Origin: DATEDA01 sp050741515
Lineage (GTDB): Bacteria; Pseudomonadota; Gammaproteobacteria; Burkholderiales; SG8-39
DNA: 17,630 bases
NCBI GenBank assembly: GCA_050741515.1
Contig: JBOIFD010000174.1
Location: 1 to 17,630 of the forward strand
Direction of reading: 5' to 3'
Position numbers and translations under genes: made by a program. The notes below the pieces were generated by a model, which had not been told where the DNA came from, did not search any database, and saw nothing but the letters and a program-made list of their open reading frames with translations. Positions within the stretch are counted from its first letter, which is position 1, and the number at the start of each line of letters is the position of its first letter. Below are positions 1 through 6,182 of the stretch, in pieces.

Positions 1-415
1 TTCCAGCCTGCCCGAGCAGCCTGGGGTTCAACAAGACGTTATGCGCATGCGGCGAGATCGCACTTGGAACGCGCAGCGCAGCGGTGCGGCCGGCGGCAAG
101 CCACACGTCGCCGATACTGCGGGTCAGGAGCGTGCGGCGCTTCCAGTCGGAAGGCAGCGAAGCAAGCGCCGCTTCGTCGACCGCCACCTTCCTCGGGAAT
201 GCGATGCGAAGAAGCTGGTAGTTCTTCGGCAAATCCTCCAGCGACTCGACTTGGATGCGGACGAGCGCTTCGAGCAGCGCCCCGGTCGCCTCCTCGGCGC
301 AGTACACCAACTCGCGGCCCTTCGTGTGCCAGCGCCCGCCGGCGCGCAGCCCCCCTCGTCCCTTCAGGTCGGCGTAATTGCTGATGCGCCAGAGATGACG
401 GCGCGACTCAGGCAA
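1..415 (-). CDS. RES-domain toxin (partial, runs off left edge)
   Basis: This is the toxin half of a MbcA/RES (ParST/Xre-RES) module; characterised family members destroy or modify NAD+, or ADP-ribosylate host enzymes. About 138 residues are visible and the C-terminus lies outside the window. The N-terminal HLWRISNYADL, the GGRWHTKG segment with the family Arg (about R28), the ALLEALV helix with the family Glu (about E49) and the VPSAISP...NVLLNP stretch with the family Ser all match RES proteins. No ATG is available. I chose TTG at 415-413, which overlaps the antitoxin stop by 8 bp and has GAAGG five bases upstream. It is the second gene of a two-gene operon and probably translationally coupled to the antitoxin. 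Family assignment is strong; the start is less certain. Confidence 0.85.
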   Translation of the reverse strand, partial: MPESRRHLWRISNYADLKGRGGLRAGGRWHTKGRELVYCAEEATGALLEALVRIQVESLEDLPKNYQLLRIAFPRKVAVDEAALASLPSDWKRRTLLTRSIGDVWLAAGRTAALRVPSAISPHAHNVLLNPRLLGQAG

Positions 416-872
416 CGTAGCCTTCGTCGACGGCGATGAGTTCCTCTTCGACGACCTGTCCGCCTTCCGCCGTGGAGAGGAGCTCGAAGGCGCTCTTGCC
501 GCGCAGCCTGCGTTTCGGCGCACGGAGCCACTCGAGTGCCCGGTGCTTATCGCCGAATACCTGTTCGGCAAGCACGAGCGTCTTGCCGATCCGAGCCAGG
601 CGCTCCGACTCGTCAGGGCGCAGCCGCTCGCGCTTCTGCCGGCGGTGAGTCAACGTCCTCGGCGGCGCGACGAGCGCGACCTCAGCCGGCTTGAGATAGC
701 CCTCCCGGACCAGCGCGTCGAGCGCGGTCAGGGCAAGCCCTTCGCCGAGCGACTCCGCGAGGTCGATGGGCCCGTACACGGGCTCCTTCAGGCCAAGCAG
801 GTCGGAAAGGCGTTTCCAGAAACTCACGCGCCTCGCGTACAGCGGCGACGCTTCGCGCACCAGGTCGCTCAT
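408..872 (-). CDS. MbcA/ParS/Xre-type antitoxin (DUF2384)
   Basis: This is the antitoxin of the RES toxin that follows it, 154 aa. The C-terminal half has the DUF2384 toxin-binding pattern: VFGDKHRALEWLRAPKRRL, then GKSAFELLSTAEGGQVVEEEL and a final acidic tail that would reach into the RES active site. The N-terminal half is helical and DNA-binding-like. The frame stays open to 1268, but I chose ATG at 872-870 because GGAG sits five bases upstream and because a promoter with two inverted repeats lies at 885-935, which a longer protein would have to encode. The stop overlaps the toxin's TTG start. Autoregulation through the upstream repeats is expected for this family but is inferred here. 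Confidence 0.85.
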   Translation of the reverse strand: MSDLVREASPLYARRVSFWKRLSDLLGLKEPVYGPIDLAESLGEGLALTALDALVREGYLKPAEVALVAPPRTLTHRRQKRERLRPDESERLARIGKTLVLAEQVFGDKHRALEWLRAPKRRLRGKSAFELLSTAEGGQVVEEELIAVDEGYVA

Positions 873-884
873 GAGGTCTCCGGC

Positions 885-935
885 AAATGCCGTCTGAATA
901 TCGGCATTTTGCCACATACCGACGGTATCTGCCAA
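885..935 (-). promoter_or_regulatory. Promoter and two inverted repeats of the MbcA/RES operon
   Basis: Reading toward the antitoxin, a -35-like TTGGCA (935-930) and a -10-like CAAAAT (911-906) are 18 bp apart. A perfect inverted repeat ATACCG-A-CGGTAT (916-928) fills the spacer. A second perfect repeat, AAATGCCG / CGGCATTT (885-892 and 902-909), covers the -10 and the expected transcript start. The first antitoxin codon is about 27 bases after the predicted start, with GGAG in between. The sequence shows the repeats; their role as operators is inference from TA autoregulation. Confidence 0.55.
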
Positions 936-981
936 GGCCCGCGTTGTGCCGTTCCGAGGGCGCGGGAGTGGTGGCGCCGGA

Positions 982-1107
982 GTGCCGCGGAACAACCTGT
1001 CGGATCTGATGCGCGGCAAGATCGATCTTTTCAGAGTCGACACTCTGGTCAACATGCTCGCCGCCGCCGGGGTGCGCGTCGAACTGAAGCTGAAAAACGC
1101 GGCATGA
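982..1107 (+). pseudogene. Remnant of an XRE-family antitoxin (HTH_37-like C-terminus)
   Basis: A 41-residue open stretch ends at TGA 1105-1107. It reads GVPRNNLSDLMRGKIDLF, then DTLVNMLAAAGVRVELKLK. This is the recognition helix and C-terminal half of the small XRE antitoxins that accompany HigB/RelE-type toxins. The N-terminal helices are not readable upstream, no normal start or ribosome site is seen, and no toxin lies beside it. It points opposite to the genes on both sides and sits between the MbcA promoter and the broken manC fragment. It is most likely the tail of an older, mostly deleted TA locus. Confidence 0.6.
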
Positions 1108-1135
1108 AGCGCGGAGCGCCGTCGCAGCGGCGATC

Positions 1136-1256
1136 TCAACTCCGCTTGTACAGATCCTCGAACCGCACGATATCGTCCTCGCCGAGACACCCGCCCGACT
1201 GCACCTCGATGAGGTGGAGCGCCGCACTTCCCGGGGTTCTCGAGGCGGTGCTTGAC
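1136..1256 (-). pseudogene. Broken duplicate of the manC 3' end
   Basis: This stretch encodes VKHRLENPGK and, after a one-base insertion near 1221-1231 that shifts the frame, a readable IVRFEDLYKR followed by TGA (1138-1136). It matches the last 37 or so codons of the intact manC with about six substitutions and one indel. There is no upstream part of the gene, so it cannot make a functional product. Confidence 0.85.
1144..1256. repeat. Direct repeat, copy 1 (degenerate manC 3' end)
   Basis: This segment aligns in the same orientation with 1965-2076, beginning GCTTGTACAGATCCTCGAAC in both and ending CGAGGCGGTGCTTGAC. Identity is about 94 percent by eye. Copy 1 carries the changes that break the reading frame. 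The two copies flank the PIN/RHH toxin-antitoxin pair; the antitoxin stop is only 8 bases from the end of this copy. Confidence 0.85.
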
Positions 1257-1264
1257 GCAGATTC

Positions 1265-1492
1265 TCACCTCGCCCGGCGACCTCGCGCCTTCTCGAGCAG
1301 CGCGAGCGCGCGGCGCCCCTTCCCGGCTCCGCGGGCCGCACGCAGCCGAAACCTGGTCTCTGCATCGAACTCCGTGAGCAGCATTGTCGCGACCTCGTCG
1401 ATGAGCTTGTTGACGCTCATCTCCCGCGCCCGAGCGAGCTGCTTCAGTCGTTCGCGCTTCTCCGCCGGCATGCGGATGATCAGTGCACTCAC
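1265..1492 (-). CDS. Ribbon-helix-helix antitoxin (CopG/HicB-like) of the PIN module
   Basis: A 75-residue protein beginning with a beta-strand (ALIIRMP) and two helices (EKRERLKQLARAREMSVNKLIDEVATMLL), the ribbon-helix-helix plan of many antitoxins. A basic C-terminal tail follows (GKGRRALALLEKARGRRAR) and may contact the PIN toxin or DNA. Translation starts at GTG 1492-1490, which overlaps the toxin stop as GTGA, so the two are coupled. The order is toxin first, antitoxin second, the reverse of classical VapBC. Immediately downstream lies the degenerate manC repeat. Confidence 0.8.
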   Translation of the reverse strand: MSALIIRMPAEKRERLKQLARAREMSVNKLIDEVATMLLTEFDAETRFRLRAARGAGKGRRALALLEKARGRRAR

Positions 1493-1917
1493 TTGCCTCT
1501 CCTCAGCAGTTGCGCAGGCGTCAGGACGGCCAGCTCCGGAAAGCGGAGCTCGGACGCGACCCTGAAATCGCGGACATTCGAAGTGACGATCGCGTCCGCA
1601 GCGCCCGCCACCGCCAACTCGACGATGTGATTGTCCGCCTCGTCTCTAAGATTCGGCCGCCAGGCGAAGAAGATCCGCACCCACCGGCACCGCGCGAGGA
1701 AGGCGTCAAGCACCTCTTCTCTCTCAGACTCGATCAATCGACTGCGCGCCCAGAGGGCGGTCCGGCCGAGGATCGCCTCGTATTCGGCCAAGAGGGCCGC
1801 CCCCATCAACGGCTCGCGTTCGCCCGCGACGCACTCGGCGACGACGCGGTTCGCAGCACCCTTCCCGAGCAGCGCGGAAACGAACACGTTCGTATCGACG
1901 ACCAGAATTCGCGCCAC
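1489..1917 (-). CDS. PIN-domain toxin (COG1569/TIGR00305-type, VapC-like ribonuclease)
   Basis: A putative endoribonuclease toxin of about 142 aa. It has the PIN start ILVVDTNVFVSALLG (first acidic residue), the conserved EYEAIL glutamate, and the DEADNHIVELAVAGAADAIVTSNVRDF segment carrying the remaining metal-binding Asp residues, all typical of COG1569 proteins. I start it at GTG 1917-1915 (VARILVVDTN). A TTG eight codons upstream lies inside a 26-bp palindrome and looks less likely. It is the first gene of the pair and overlaps the antitoxin start by 4 bp. It lies about 40 bp after the manC stop on the same strand. Confidence 0.8.
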   Translation of the reverse strand: MARILVVDTNVFVSALLGKGAANRVVAECVAGEREPLMGAALLAEYEAILGRTALWARSRLIESEREEVLDAFLARCRWVRIFFAWRPNLRDEADNHIVELAVAGAADAIVTSNVRDFRVASELRFPELAVLTPAQLLRRGK

Positions 1918-1921
1918 GCGG

Positions 1922-1947
1922 TGATGATTGCATATATGCAATCATCA
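1922..1947. promoter_or_regulatory. Perfect 26-bp palindrome, probable operator of the PIN/RHH operon
   Basis: The left half is TGATGATTGCATA and the right half is its exact reverse complement, TATGCAATCATCA, with no spacer. It is AT-rich in GC-rich surroundings and ends five bases before the toxin GTG. Toward the toxin, TTGCCT and AATCAT lie 17 bp apart, a weak sigma70-like pair that would start transcription almost at the GTG. The palindrome is certain; the operator role is inferred from position and RHH biology. Confidence 0.7.
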
Positions 1948-1956
1948 GGCAAGGCG

Positions 1957-3381
1957 CTATCCGCGCTTGTACAGATCCTCGAACCGGACGATGTCGTCCT
2001 CGCCGAGATACCCGCCCGACTGCACCTCGATGAGGTGGAGCGCCACCTTGCCGGGGTTCTCGAGGCGGTGCTTGACCCCGATGGGGATGTAGGTCGACTC
2101 GTTCTCGGCGATGAGCGCCACCTCGTCGCCGCGCGTCACCTTCGCGGTGCCGGAAACCACCACCCAGTGCTCGGCGCGGTGGTGGTGCATCTGCAGGCTG
2201 AGCGCGGCGCCCGGGTTGACCATGATGCGCTTCACCTGGAAGCGCTCGCCGGCGTCGATCGACTCGTAGTAGCCCCACGGGCGGTAGACGCGGCGGTGCG
2301 AGACGTGCTCGGTGCGGTTCGCCGCATCCAGCCTGCCGACGAAGTCCTTGACCTTCTGCGCCTCGTCCTTCGAGGCGACCAGCACCGCGTCGTCCGTCTC
2401 GACCACGACCGCGTCGCTCAGTCCGAGCACCGAGACCAGGCGCTTCTCGGCGCGGACGTAGCAGTTCTCCGTCGCCTGGACGTGCACGTCGCCGCGGAGG
2501 ACGTTGCCCTGCTCATCCTTCTCGCCGACCTCCCACAGCGTCGCCCACGAGCCCACGTCGCTCCAGCCGATGTCCACGGGGACGACCGCCGCGGCGTCGG
2601 TCTTCTCCATCACCGCGTAGTCGATCGAATCGGCCGGGCACGCGGCGAACGCCGCTTGATCGAGCCGGACGAAGTCGAGATCGGTCGCGGCCTTCGCCCA
2701 CGCGGCGCGGCAGGCTTCGAGGATCGCCGGTGCGTGACGGCCGAGCTCCTCGAGATAGCGTCGCGCGCCGAACACGAACATGCCGCTGTTCCAGGCGAAC
2801 GTGCCGTCCTTGACGAACCTCCGCGCGGTCGCGGCATCGGGCTTCTCGACGAACCGCGCGACGTGAAATACGCTCTCGTGGCCGGCGATCGGCTCGCCGC
2901 CCTGGATGTAGCCGTAGCCCGTCGCGGCGTGATCGGGGCGGACGCCGAACGTCGCGAGAAACCCCGCTCGCGCGGCCGCCGCCGCCCTGAGGACCGCCAC
3001 GTGGAAGGTTTCGACGTCGCGGATCAGGTGATCGGCCGGCAGCACGAGCATCACCGCGTCCGGATCGATCTTTTCGAGCCCGAGCGCGGCCACCGCGACC
3101 GCGGGCGCGGTGTTGCGCCCGACCGGCTCGAGGATCTGCGCCCGCGGCGGCGCACCGATCGCGCGGAGCTGCTCGGCGACGAGGAAGCGGTGCTCGCCGT
3201 TGCTGACCACCGTCGGCGGTTCGGCGCCGGAGAGCCCGCGGAGACGCTCGACGGTTTCCTGGAGCATCGTCCGCTCGCTCACGAGCGGCAGGAACTGCTT
3301 CGGGAGCAGCTGGCGCGACATCGGCCACAGCCGGCTCCCGGCGCCGCCGCAGAGGATGACCGGATGGATTCTCGGGTCCAT
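1957..3381 (-). CDS. manC: Mannose-1-phosphate guanylyltransferase / mannose-6-phosphate isomerase
   Basis: A bifunctional cytosolic enzyme: it makes GDP-mannose from mannose-1-phosphate and GTP, and interconverts fructose-6-phosphate and mannose-6-phosphate. The N-terminal nucleotidyltransferase signature is VILCGGAGSRLWPMSR followed by PKQFLPL. Mid-protein motifs include FVEKPDAATA and WNSGMFVF. The C-terminal cupin isomerase domain has VNPGAALSLQMHHHRAEHW with its metal-binding His/Glu set, and VKHRLENPGK. At 474 aa it is full length. I prefer ATG 3381-3379 (MDPRIHPVIL) because it matches the usual family N-terminus. ATG 3393 would add four residues. It follows the AbiEii-like toxin gene by about 40 bp and precedes the PIN toxin. 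GDP-mannose can feed mannose, fucose, rhamnose or perosamine sugars. Confidence 0.93.
   Translation of the reverse strand: MDPRIHPVILCGGAGSRLWPMSRQLLPKQFLPLVSERTMLQETVERLRGLSGAEPPTVVSNGEHRFLVAEQLRAIGAPPRAQILEPVGRNTAPAVAVAALGLEKIDPDAVMLVLPADHLIRDVETFHVAVLRAAAAARAGFLATFGVRPDHAATGYGYIQGGEPIAGHESVFHVARFVEKPDAATARRFVKDGTFAWNSGMFVFGARRYLEELGRHAPAILEACRAAWAKAATDLDFVRLDQAAFAACPADSIDYAVMEKTDAAAVVPVDIGWSDVGSWATLWEVGEKDEQGNVLRGDVHVQATENCYVRAEKRLVSVLGLSDAVVVETDDAVLVASKDEAQKVKDFVGRLDAANRTEHVSHRRVYRPWGYYESIDAGERFQVKRIMVNPGAALSLQMHHHRAEHWVVVSGTAKVTRGDEVALIAENESTYIPIGVKHRLENPGKVALHLIEVQSGGYLGEDDIVRFEDLYKRG
1965..2076. repeat. Direct repeat, copy 2 (intact manC 3' end)
   Basis: This is the intact partner of the repeat at 1144-1256, forming the last codons of manC. 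The spacing between copies is about 821 bp, so the PIN/RHH pair plus one repeat makes a unit of that size. Confidence 0.85.
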
Positions 3382-3397
3382 GCGCGCCCGCATTCTA
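3382..3397 (-). promoter_or_regulatory. manC: Possible -10 element of manC
   Basis: TAGAAT (3397-3392) lies ten bases before the preferred manC ATG. No convincing -35 is visible. If used, the transcript would begin only a few bases before the start codon, giving a nearly leaderless message. msbA shows the same geometry. Confidence 0.25.
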
Positions 3398-3422
3398 CCC
3401 GCCGCTCGTCACGCGCCCGGTT

Positions 3423-4127
3423 CTAAGACCGCGCTCTCCCGCGGCGACCCGCAGCCGGGGCCGCCAGTCTCTTCGAGCGCAACCTCATCGCCGGAAGCTC
3501 GCCGGTCGCCGAGGCCGCGGCGATGAGCGTGTTCCGATCTTCGCGCGCGAGCCCCGCGAGGTTGCCATCCCCGAAATACACCATTGCCTTCAGGCTCTCC
3601 GCCGGCTGAAACGTCCTGCCGAAGAGGAGGCGCGCTCCGGAGAGCCCGCGCGCCACCGAGCAACCGGCCCGGATCATGGCAGCGAGATCCTCGTAGTCCT
3701 TCCGCTCGGGCCGCTGCAGGATGACCTTCAGCTTGTGCGCCATCAGGTCGTCGAGCGAGGCGACTTCCAGTACCCCGTCGGCGGTGAGGAGAGGATCGCC
3801 GAAGCGCCCGAGCGTCAGCCCACCGAAGAACGAGATCTTGACGCTCCGTCGGCCCGGTGCCGGCACGAGAACGACGAGCGTATCGGGGGCATCCTGCAGC
3901 GTCGCCGCCCGCCGCATGAACGGAAACGAGGCTCGAATCGCGTCCTTGTCGAGCCGCTCGTCGCGGAAGAAATCGAAGTCGACGGAGCGGCGGTGCCCGA
4001 GATGCACGGAGATCGCGGTGCCGCCGTAGAGCACGAACCCGAGGCGCAGGCTCGGACGCAGCTCCGGCCAGAGCCGCCGCTGCGCCGCGGACAGGGTATC
4101 GAACCTGGGTATGAGTCTGCCGATCAA
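3423..4127 (-). CDS. Nucleotidyltransferase toxin, AbiEii/DUF1814-like
   Basis: A predicted nucleotidyltransferase toxin of 234 aa. AbiEii-type enzymes act in type IV TA and phage-abortive systems; MenT-type relatives modify tRNA. Visible motifs are YGGTAISVHLGHR (about 34-46) followed by SVDFDFF with the Asp pair D50/D52, and later SLDDLMAHKLKVILQRPERKDYEDLAAMI, which carries the conserved Lys and KD..DL residues. There is no ATG in the right place. I chose TTG 4127-4125, which overlaps the upstream antitoxin stop as TTGA. The C-terminus is strongly basic (RLRSKRLAAPAAGRRGRARS). It is second in a two-gene operon, upstream of manC on the same strand. The target cannot be told from sequence. 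Confidence 0.8.
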   Translation of the reverse strand: MIGRLIPRFDTLSAAQRRLWPELRPSLRLGFVLYGGTAISVHLGHRRSVDFDFFRDERLDKDAIRASFPFMRRAATLQDAPDTLVVLVPAPGRRSVKISFFGGLTLGRFGDPLLTADGVLEVASLDDLMAHKLKVILQRPERKDYEDLAAMIRAGCSVARGLSGARLLFGRTFQPAESLKAMVYFGDGNLAGLAREDRNTLIAAASATGELPAMRLRSKRLAAPAAGRRGRARS

Positions 4128-4621
4128 GGAAGGACGCGCTTCGGTCGCGGGGGGACGCGTCCGGCCGCCGCCCGGCCCAGCCGGTAATGCCAGTACGTCC
4201 ACGATCGCTCGGAAAGGCGGCCGGCTTCCGCCCGGCCGAGTGCGCGCGCCAATGCTTCCCGGCCCAGCGCCGCTTCGAGCCGGCAGGCGTCCTCGTAGTC
4301 GCCGATGTCCATCACCTGCGTGATGACGAGGTCCGGCCGGGCTGCGGCCTCGCGAGGCGACAGCCACCACACGTATTTCTTCGCCATCGTCCGCAGCAGG
4401 CGGTCAACCGGGCGCGAAGCGCGCTTTCTCGGGCGTCCGCGGGTGCGCCGCACGATCGCCGTAGAGGCTGGAATCGCCCACTGGTGTCCGATCCTGCGGG
4501 CACCCGGAAGTCGGCGGGCGCCGAGGAGCTGCAGCACGCGAACCCGGCTCACGCGTTCGCGCGCGGCGAACTGGGATACGGAGAGCAGCGCGTCACCGGC
4601 GGGTTCGACGCTTGCAGCCAT
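4124..4621 (-). CDS. Putative antitoxin: excisionase-like HTH plus DUF6922-like C-terminal domain
   Basis: A 165-aa protein encoded directly before the AbiEii-like toxin and coupled to it by a TTGA overlap. Residues around 10-50 (LLSVSQFAARERVSRVRVLQLL, then ARRIGHQWAIPAS) look like an excisionase/MerR-type winged helix that would bind DNA. A basic linker follows (RTRGRPRKRASR). The C-terminal part (WWLSPREAAARPDLVITQVMD, then IGDYEDACRLEAAL and LSERSWTYWHYRLG) resembles the DUF6922 fold found in proteins paired with nucleotidyltransferases. ATG 4621-4619 was chosen; no clear ribosome site precedes it, so the message may be leaderless. Antitoxin function is inferred from operon position. Confidence 0.65.
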   Translation of the reverse strand: MAASVEPAGDALLSVSQFAARERVSRVRVLQLLGARRLPGARRIGHQWAIPASTAIVRRTRGRPRKRASRPVDRLLRTMAKKYVWWLSPREAAARPDLVITQVMDIGDYEDACRLEAALGREALARALGRAEAGRLSERSWTYWHYRLGRAAAGRVPPRPKRVLP

Positions 4622-4879
4622 CGCGTGAGCGTAGCAGAAAATCCTTATCAACAGATAATCTTTATTTGGATGGCCGGCGGGGCCACGAGGCCCCGCGCCG
4701 CGAGCGCCGGTAGCCGGGCACTTTGTGGCGACGGCCTTCGTGCGCGTCACAGTCCTGGCAGTCATGCGATTTGGCTGCTAACCTCACCCGGCATTTCGAG
4801 CGGCTCCGAGCGCGAGTCAGCATGCGTCGTCCCCGCGGGCCGCCAACCAGAGGCGAAGGTCAAGGGACAATAATCGCCA
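4622..4879. other. Divergent intergenic region: AT-rich island and stem-loop
   Basis: A 258-bp gap between the minus-strand antitoxin and the plus-strand epimerase. An AT-rich island (about 4639-4671) carries the inverted repeat TTATC-AACA-GATAA and probably holds the antitoxin promoter/operator. A perfect 8-bp stem with an ACGA loop follows at 4677-4696. From about 4700 to 4860 I see no convincing gene. AAGGGA at 4863-4868 is a weak ribosome-site candidate for the epimerase GTG. Confidence 0.5.
4677..4696. repeat. GC-rich stem-loop (8-bp arms, 4-nt loop)
   Basis: GCGGGGCC, loop ACGA, then GGCCCCGC form a perfect hairpin. There is no run of T on either side, so it is not a standard intrinsic terminator. 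It sits between divergent genes, where it would be in neither gene's body. Confidence 0.6.
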
Positions 4880-5821
4880 GTGCCGTCGCGAGCGATCCTC
4901 GTCACCGGTGCGGCCGGGTTCGTCGGTCGCGCGCTGGTCCGCCGGCTCGCAGCCGAGCATCGTGCGCTGCGAGCCGCGGTGCGCAGCGCATCGACGGGGT
5001 TGCCGGCGGAAGTTGCCCAGGTGGCGGTCGGCGAGATCGGGCCGGACACCGATTGGACGCGCGCGGTCGACGGAGCCGACGCGGTCGTGCATCTAGCGGC
5101 GCGCGTGCACATGACCGGCGAGGCGGGCCGCGATCTGCCGCTGTTCCGCGCCGTGAACGCAGCCGGATCCGAGATGCTCGCGCGCGCCGCGCGCAGCGCC
5201 GGCGTGCGCAGATTCGTCCTGCTCAGCACGACCACCGTCTACGGCGATCGCAGCCCCGGCCGGCCGTTCGACGAGTCGAGCCCGCCGGTGCCGGCGAGCG
5301 CTTACGGGCGGTCGAAGCTCGAGGCCGAGCAGCTCGTTGCGCAGGCCCTTGCCGGGTCGGCCACCGAGCTGGTCGTGCTCCGCCCACCGCTCGTGTATGG
5401 ACCGGGCGTCAAGGGCAACTTCGTGCGGCTCCTCCAGCTCGTGCGGAGCGGGCTGCCGCTGCCGCTCGCTTCGGTCCGGAACCGCCGGAGCCTGGTGTTC
5501 GTCGACAACCTCGTCGACGCGATCGTCCGCGCGCTCGAGCATCCGGCTGCAGCAGGCCGCACCTATGTCGTCAGCGACGGCGAAGACGTCTCGACGCCGG
5601 AACTGATTGCGAGGATCGCCGCCGCGCTCGGCCGGCCGCCGCGTCTCTTCGCCTTCCCGACCGCGACGCTGCGCTTCGCAGGCACCCTGCTCGGCCGCGG
5701 CGACGAGATCGGCCGCCTGCTCGACGACATGGCCGTCGACGGCTCGCGGATCCGCAGGGAGCTCGGGTGGACGCCGCCGTTCAGCGTCGACGAAGGGTTG
5801 GCACGGAGCTGTGGTCGGTGA
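4880..5821 (+). CDS. NAD-dependent sugar epimerase/dehydratase, WbpV-like (extended SDR)
   Basis: A nucleotide-sugar SDR of 313 aa, probably a UDP-N-acetylhexosamine C4-epimerase or keto-reductase of the WbpV/WbfS kind. The Rossmann motif TGAAGFVG is at 9-16, HLAARVH at about 71-77, LLSTTTVYG with the catalytic Ser/Thr near 116, and the catalytic pair Y142-GRS-K146. LRPPLVYGPGVKGN and NRRSLVFVDNLVDAI are typical of the family. The start is GTG 4880. Its gene lies ahead of wbpL- and wbpM-like genes as in pseudomonad O-antigen loci, but here a RelB/RelE pair is wedged between. The exact substrate cannot be read from sequence. Confidence 0.85.
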   Translation: MPSRAILVTGAAGFVGRALVRRLAAEHRALRAAVRSASTGLPAEVAQVAVGEIGPDTDWTRAVDGADAVVHLAARVHMTGEAGRDLPLFRAVNAAGSEMLARAARSAGVRRFVLLSTTTVYGDRSPGRPFDESSPPVPASAYGRSKLEAEQLVAQALAGSATELVVLRPPLVYGPGVKGNFVRLLQLVRSGLPLPLASVRNRRSLVFVDNLVDAIVRALEHPAAAGRTYVVSDGEDVSTPELIARIAAALGRPPRLFAFPTATLRFAGTLLGRGDEIGRLLDDMAVDGSRIRRELGWTPPFSVDEGLARSCGR

Positions 5822-5916
5822 TCCGCTGGGATCGTCTCGCACGCCAGCGGGTCTCTTTCCTCGTCGCTCGCCGCCGGCGGATAGAATCGCGCCGCATCGG
5901 TCCATCGGCGATCGTT

Positions 5917-5954
5917 TTGACGTTATAGCGTTCTAGCGCTATGATGACACTATG
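5917..5954 (+). promoter_or_regulatory. Near-consensus sigma70 promoter with operator for RelB/RelE; predicted leaderless start
   Basis: TTGACG (5917-5922) and TATGAT (5940-5945) each match five of six consensus bases and are exactly 17 bp apart. The inverted repeat ATAGCG-TTCTAG-CGCTAT (5925-5942) fills the spacer and overlaps the -10, a classic repression site. The expected transcript start, about seven bases after the -10, falls on the antitoxin ATG at 5952, so the message should be leaderless or nearly so. There is no ribosome site to contradict this. Confidence 0.75.
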
Positions 5955-6182
5955 GATGCTCCGAAACGCGCTACCGTTTATCTGGACCCCGACCTCCATC
6001 GCGCACTGCGGCTCAAGGCCGCGGCGACCGACCGCTCGATCTCGGAAATCGTGAACGAGGCCGTCCGGCGCAGCCTCGCGGAGGACGCCGCCGACCTCGC
6101 GGCGATCGAGCACCGCGCGGCCGAGCCGGAAGTGGATTTCGCCGTCGTCGTGAAGAACATGAAGCGGCGTGGCCGCCTATAG
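5952..6182 (+). CDS. RelB/CopG-type ribbon-helix-helix antitoxin
   Basis: A 76-residue protein opening with a DNA-binding strand (RATVYLDPDLHRALRLKA) and the second helix DRSISEIVNEAVRRSLAED, which is the ribbon-helix-helix fold. A C-terminal tail (IEHRAAEPEVDFAVVVKNMK) would wrap the toxin. It forms an operon with the RelE-like gene, overlapping it by 14 bp. The pair is set between the epimerase and the initiating transferase, with its own promoter upstream. It should repress itself through the inverted repeat at 5925-5942. Confidence 0.85.
   Translation: MDAPKRATVYLDPDLHRALRLKAAATDRSISEIVNEAVRRSLAEDAADLAAIEHRAAEPEVDFAVVVKNMKRRGRL

Noticed and set aside
41..439. Plus-strand frame at the left edge
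   Set aside because: The opposite strand encodes a clear RES toxin; the plus frame shows no family features.
873..1268. N-terminal extension of the MbcA-type antitoxin to 1268
   Set aside because: It would translate through the manC duplicate, antisense to the XRE remnant, and through the promoter repeats; it shows no conserved residues.
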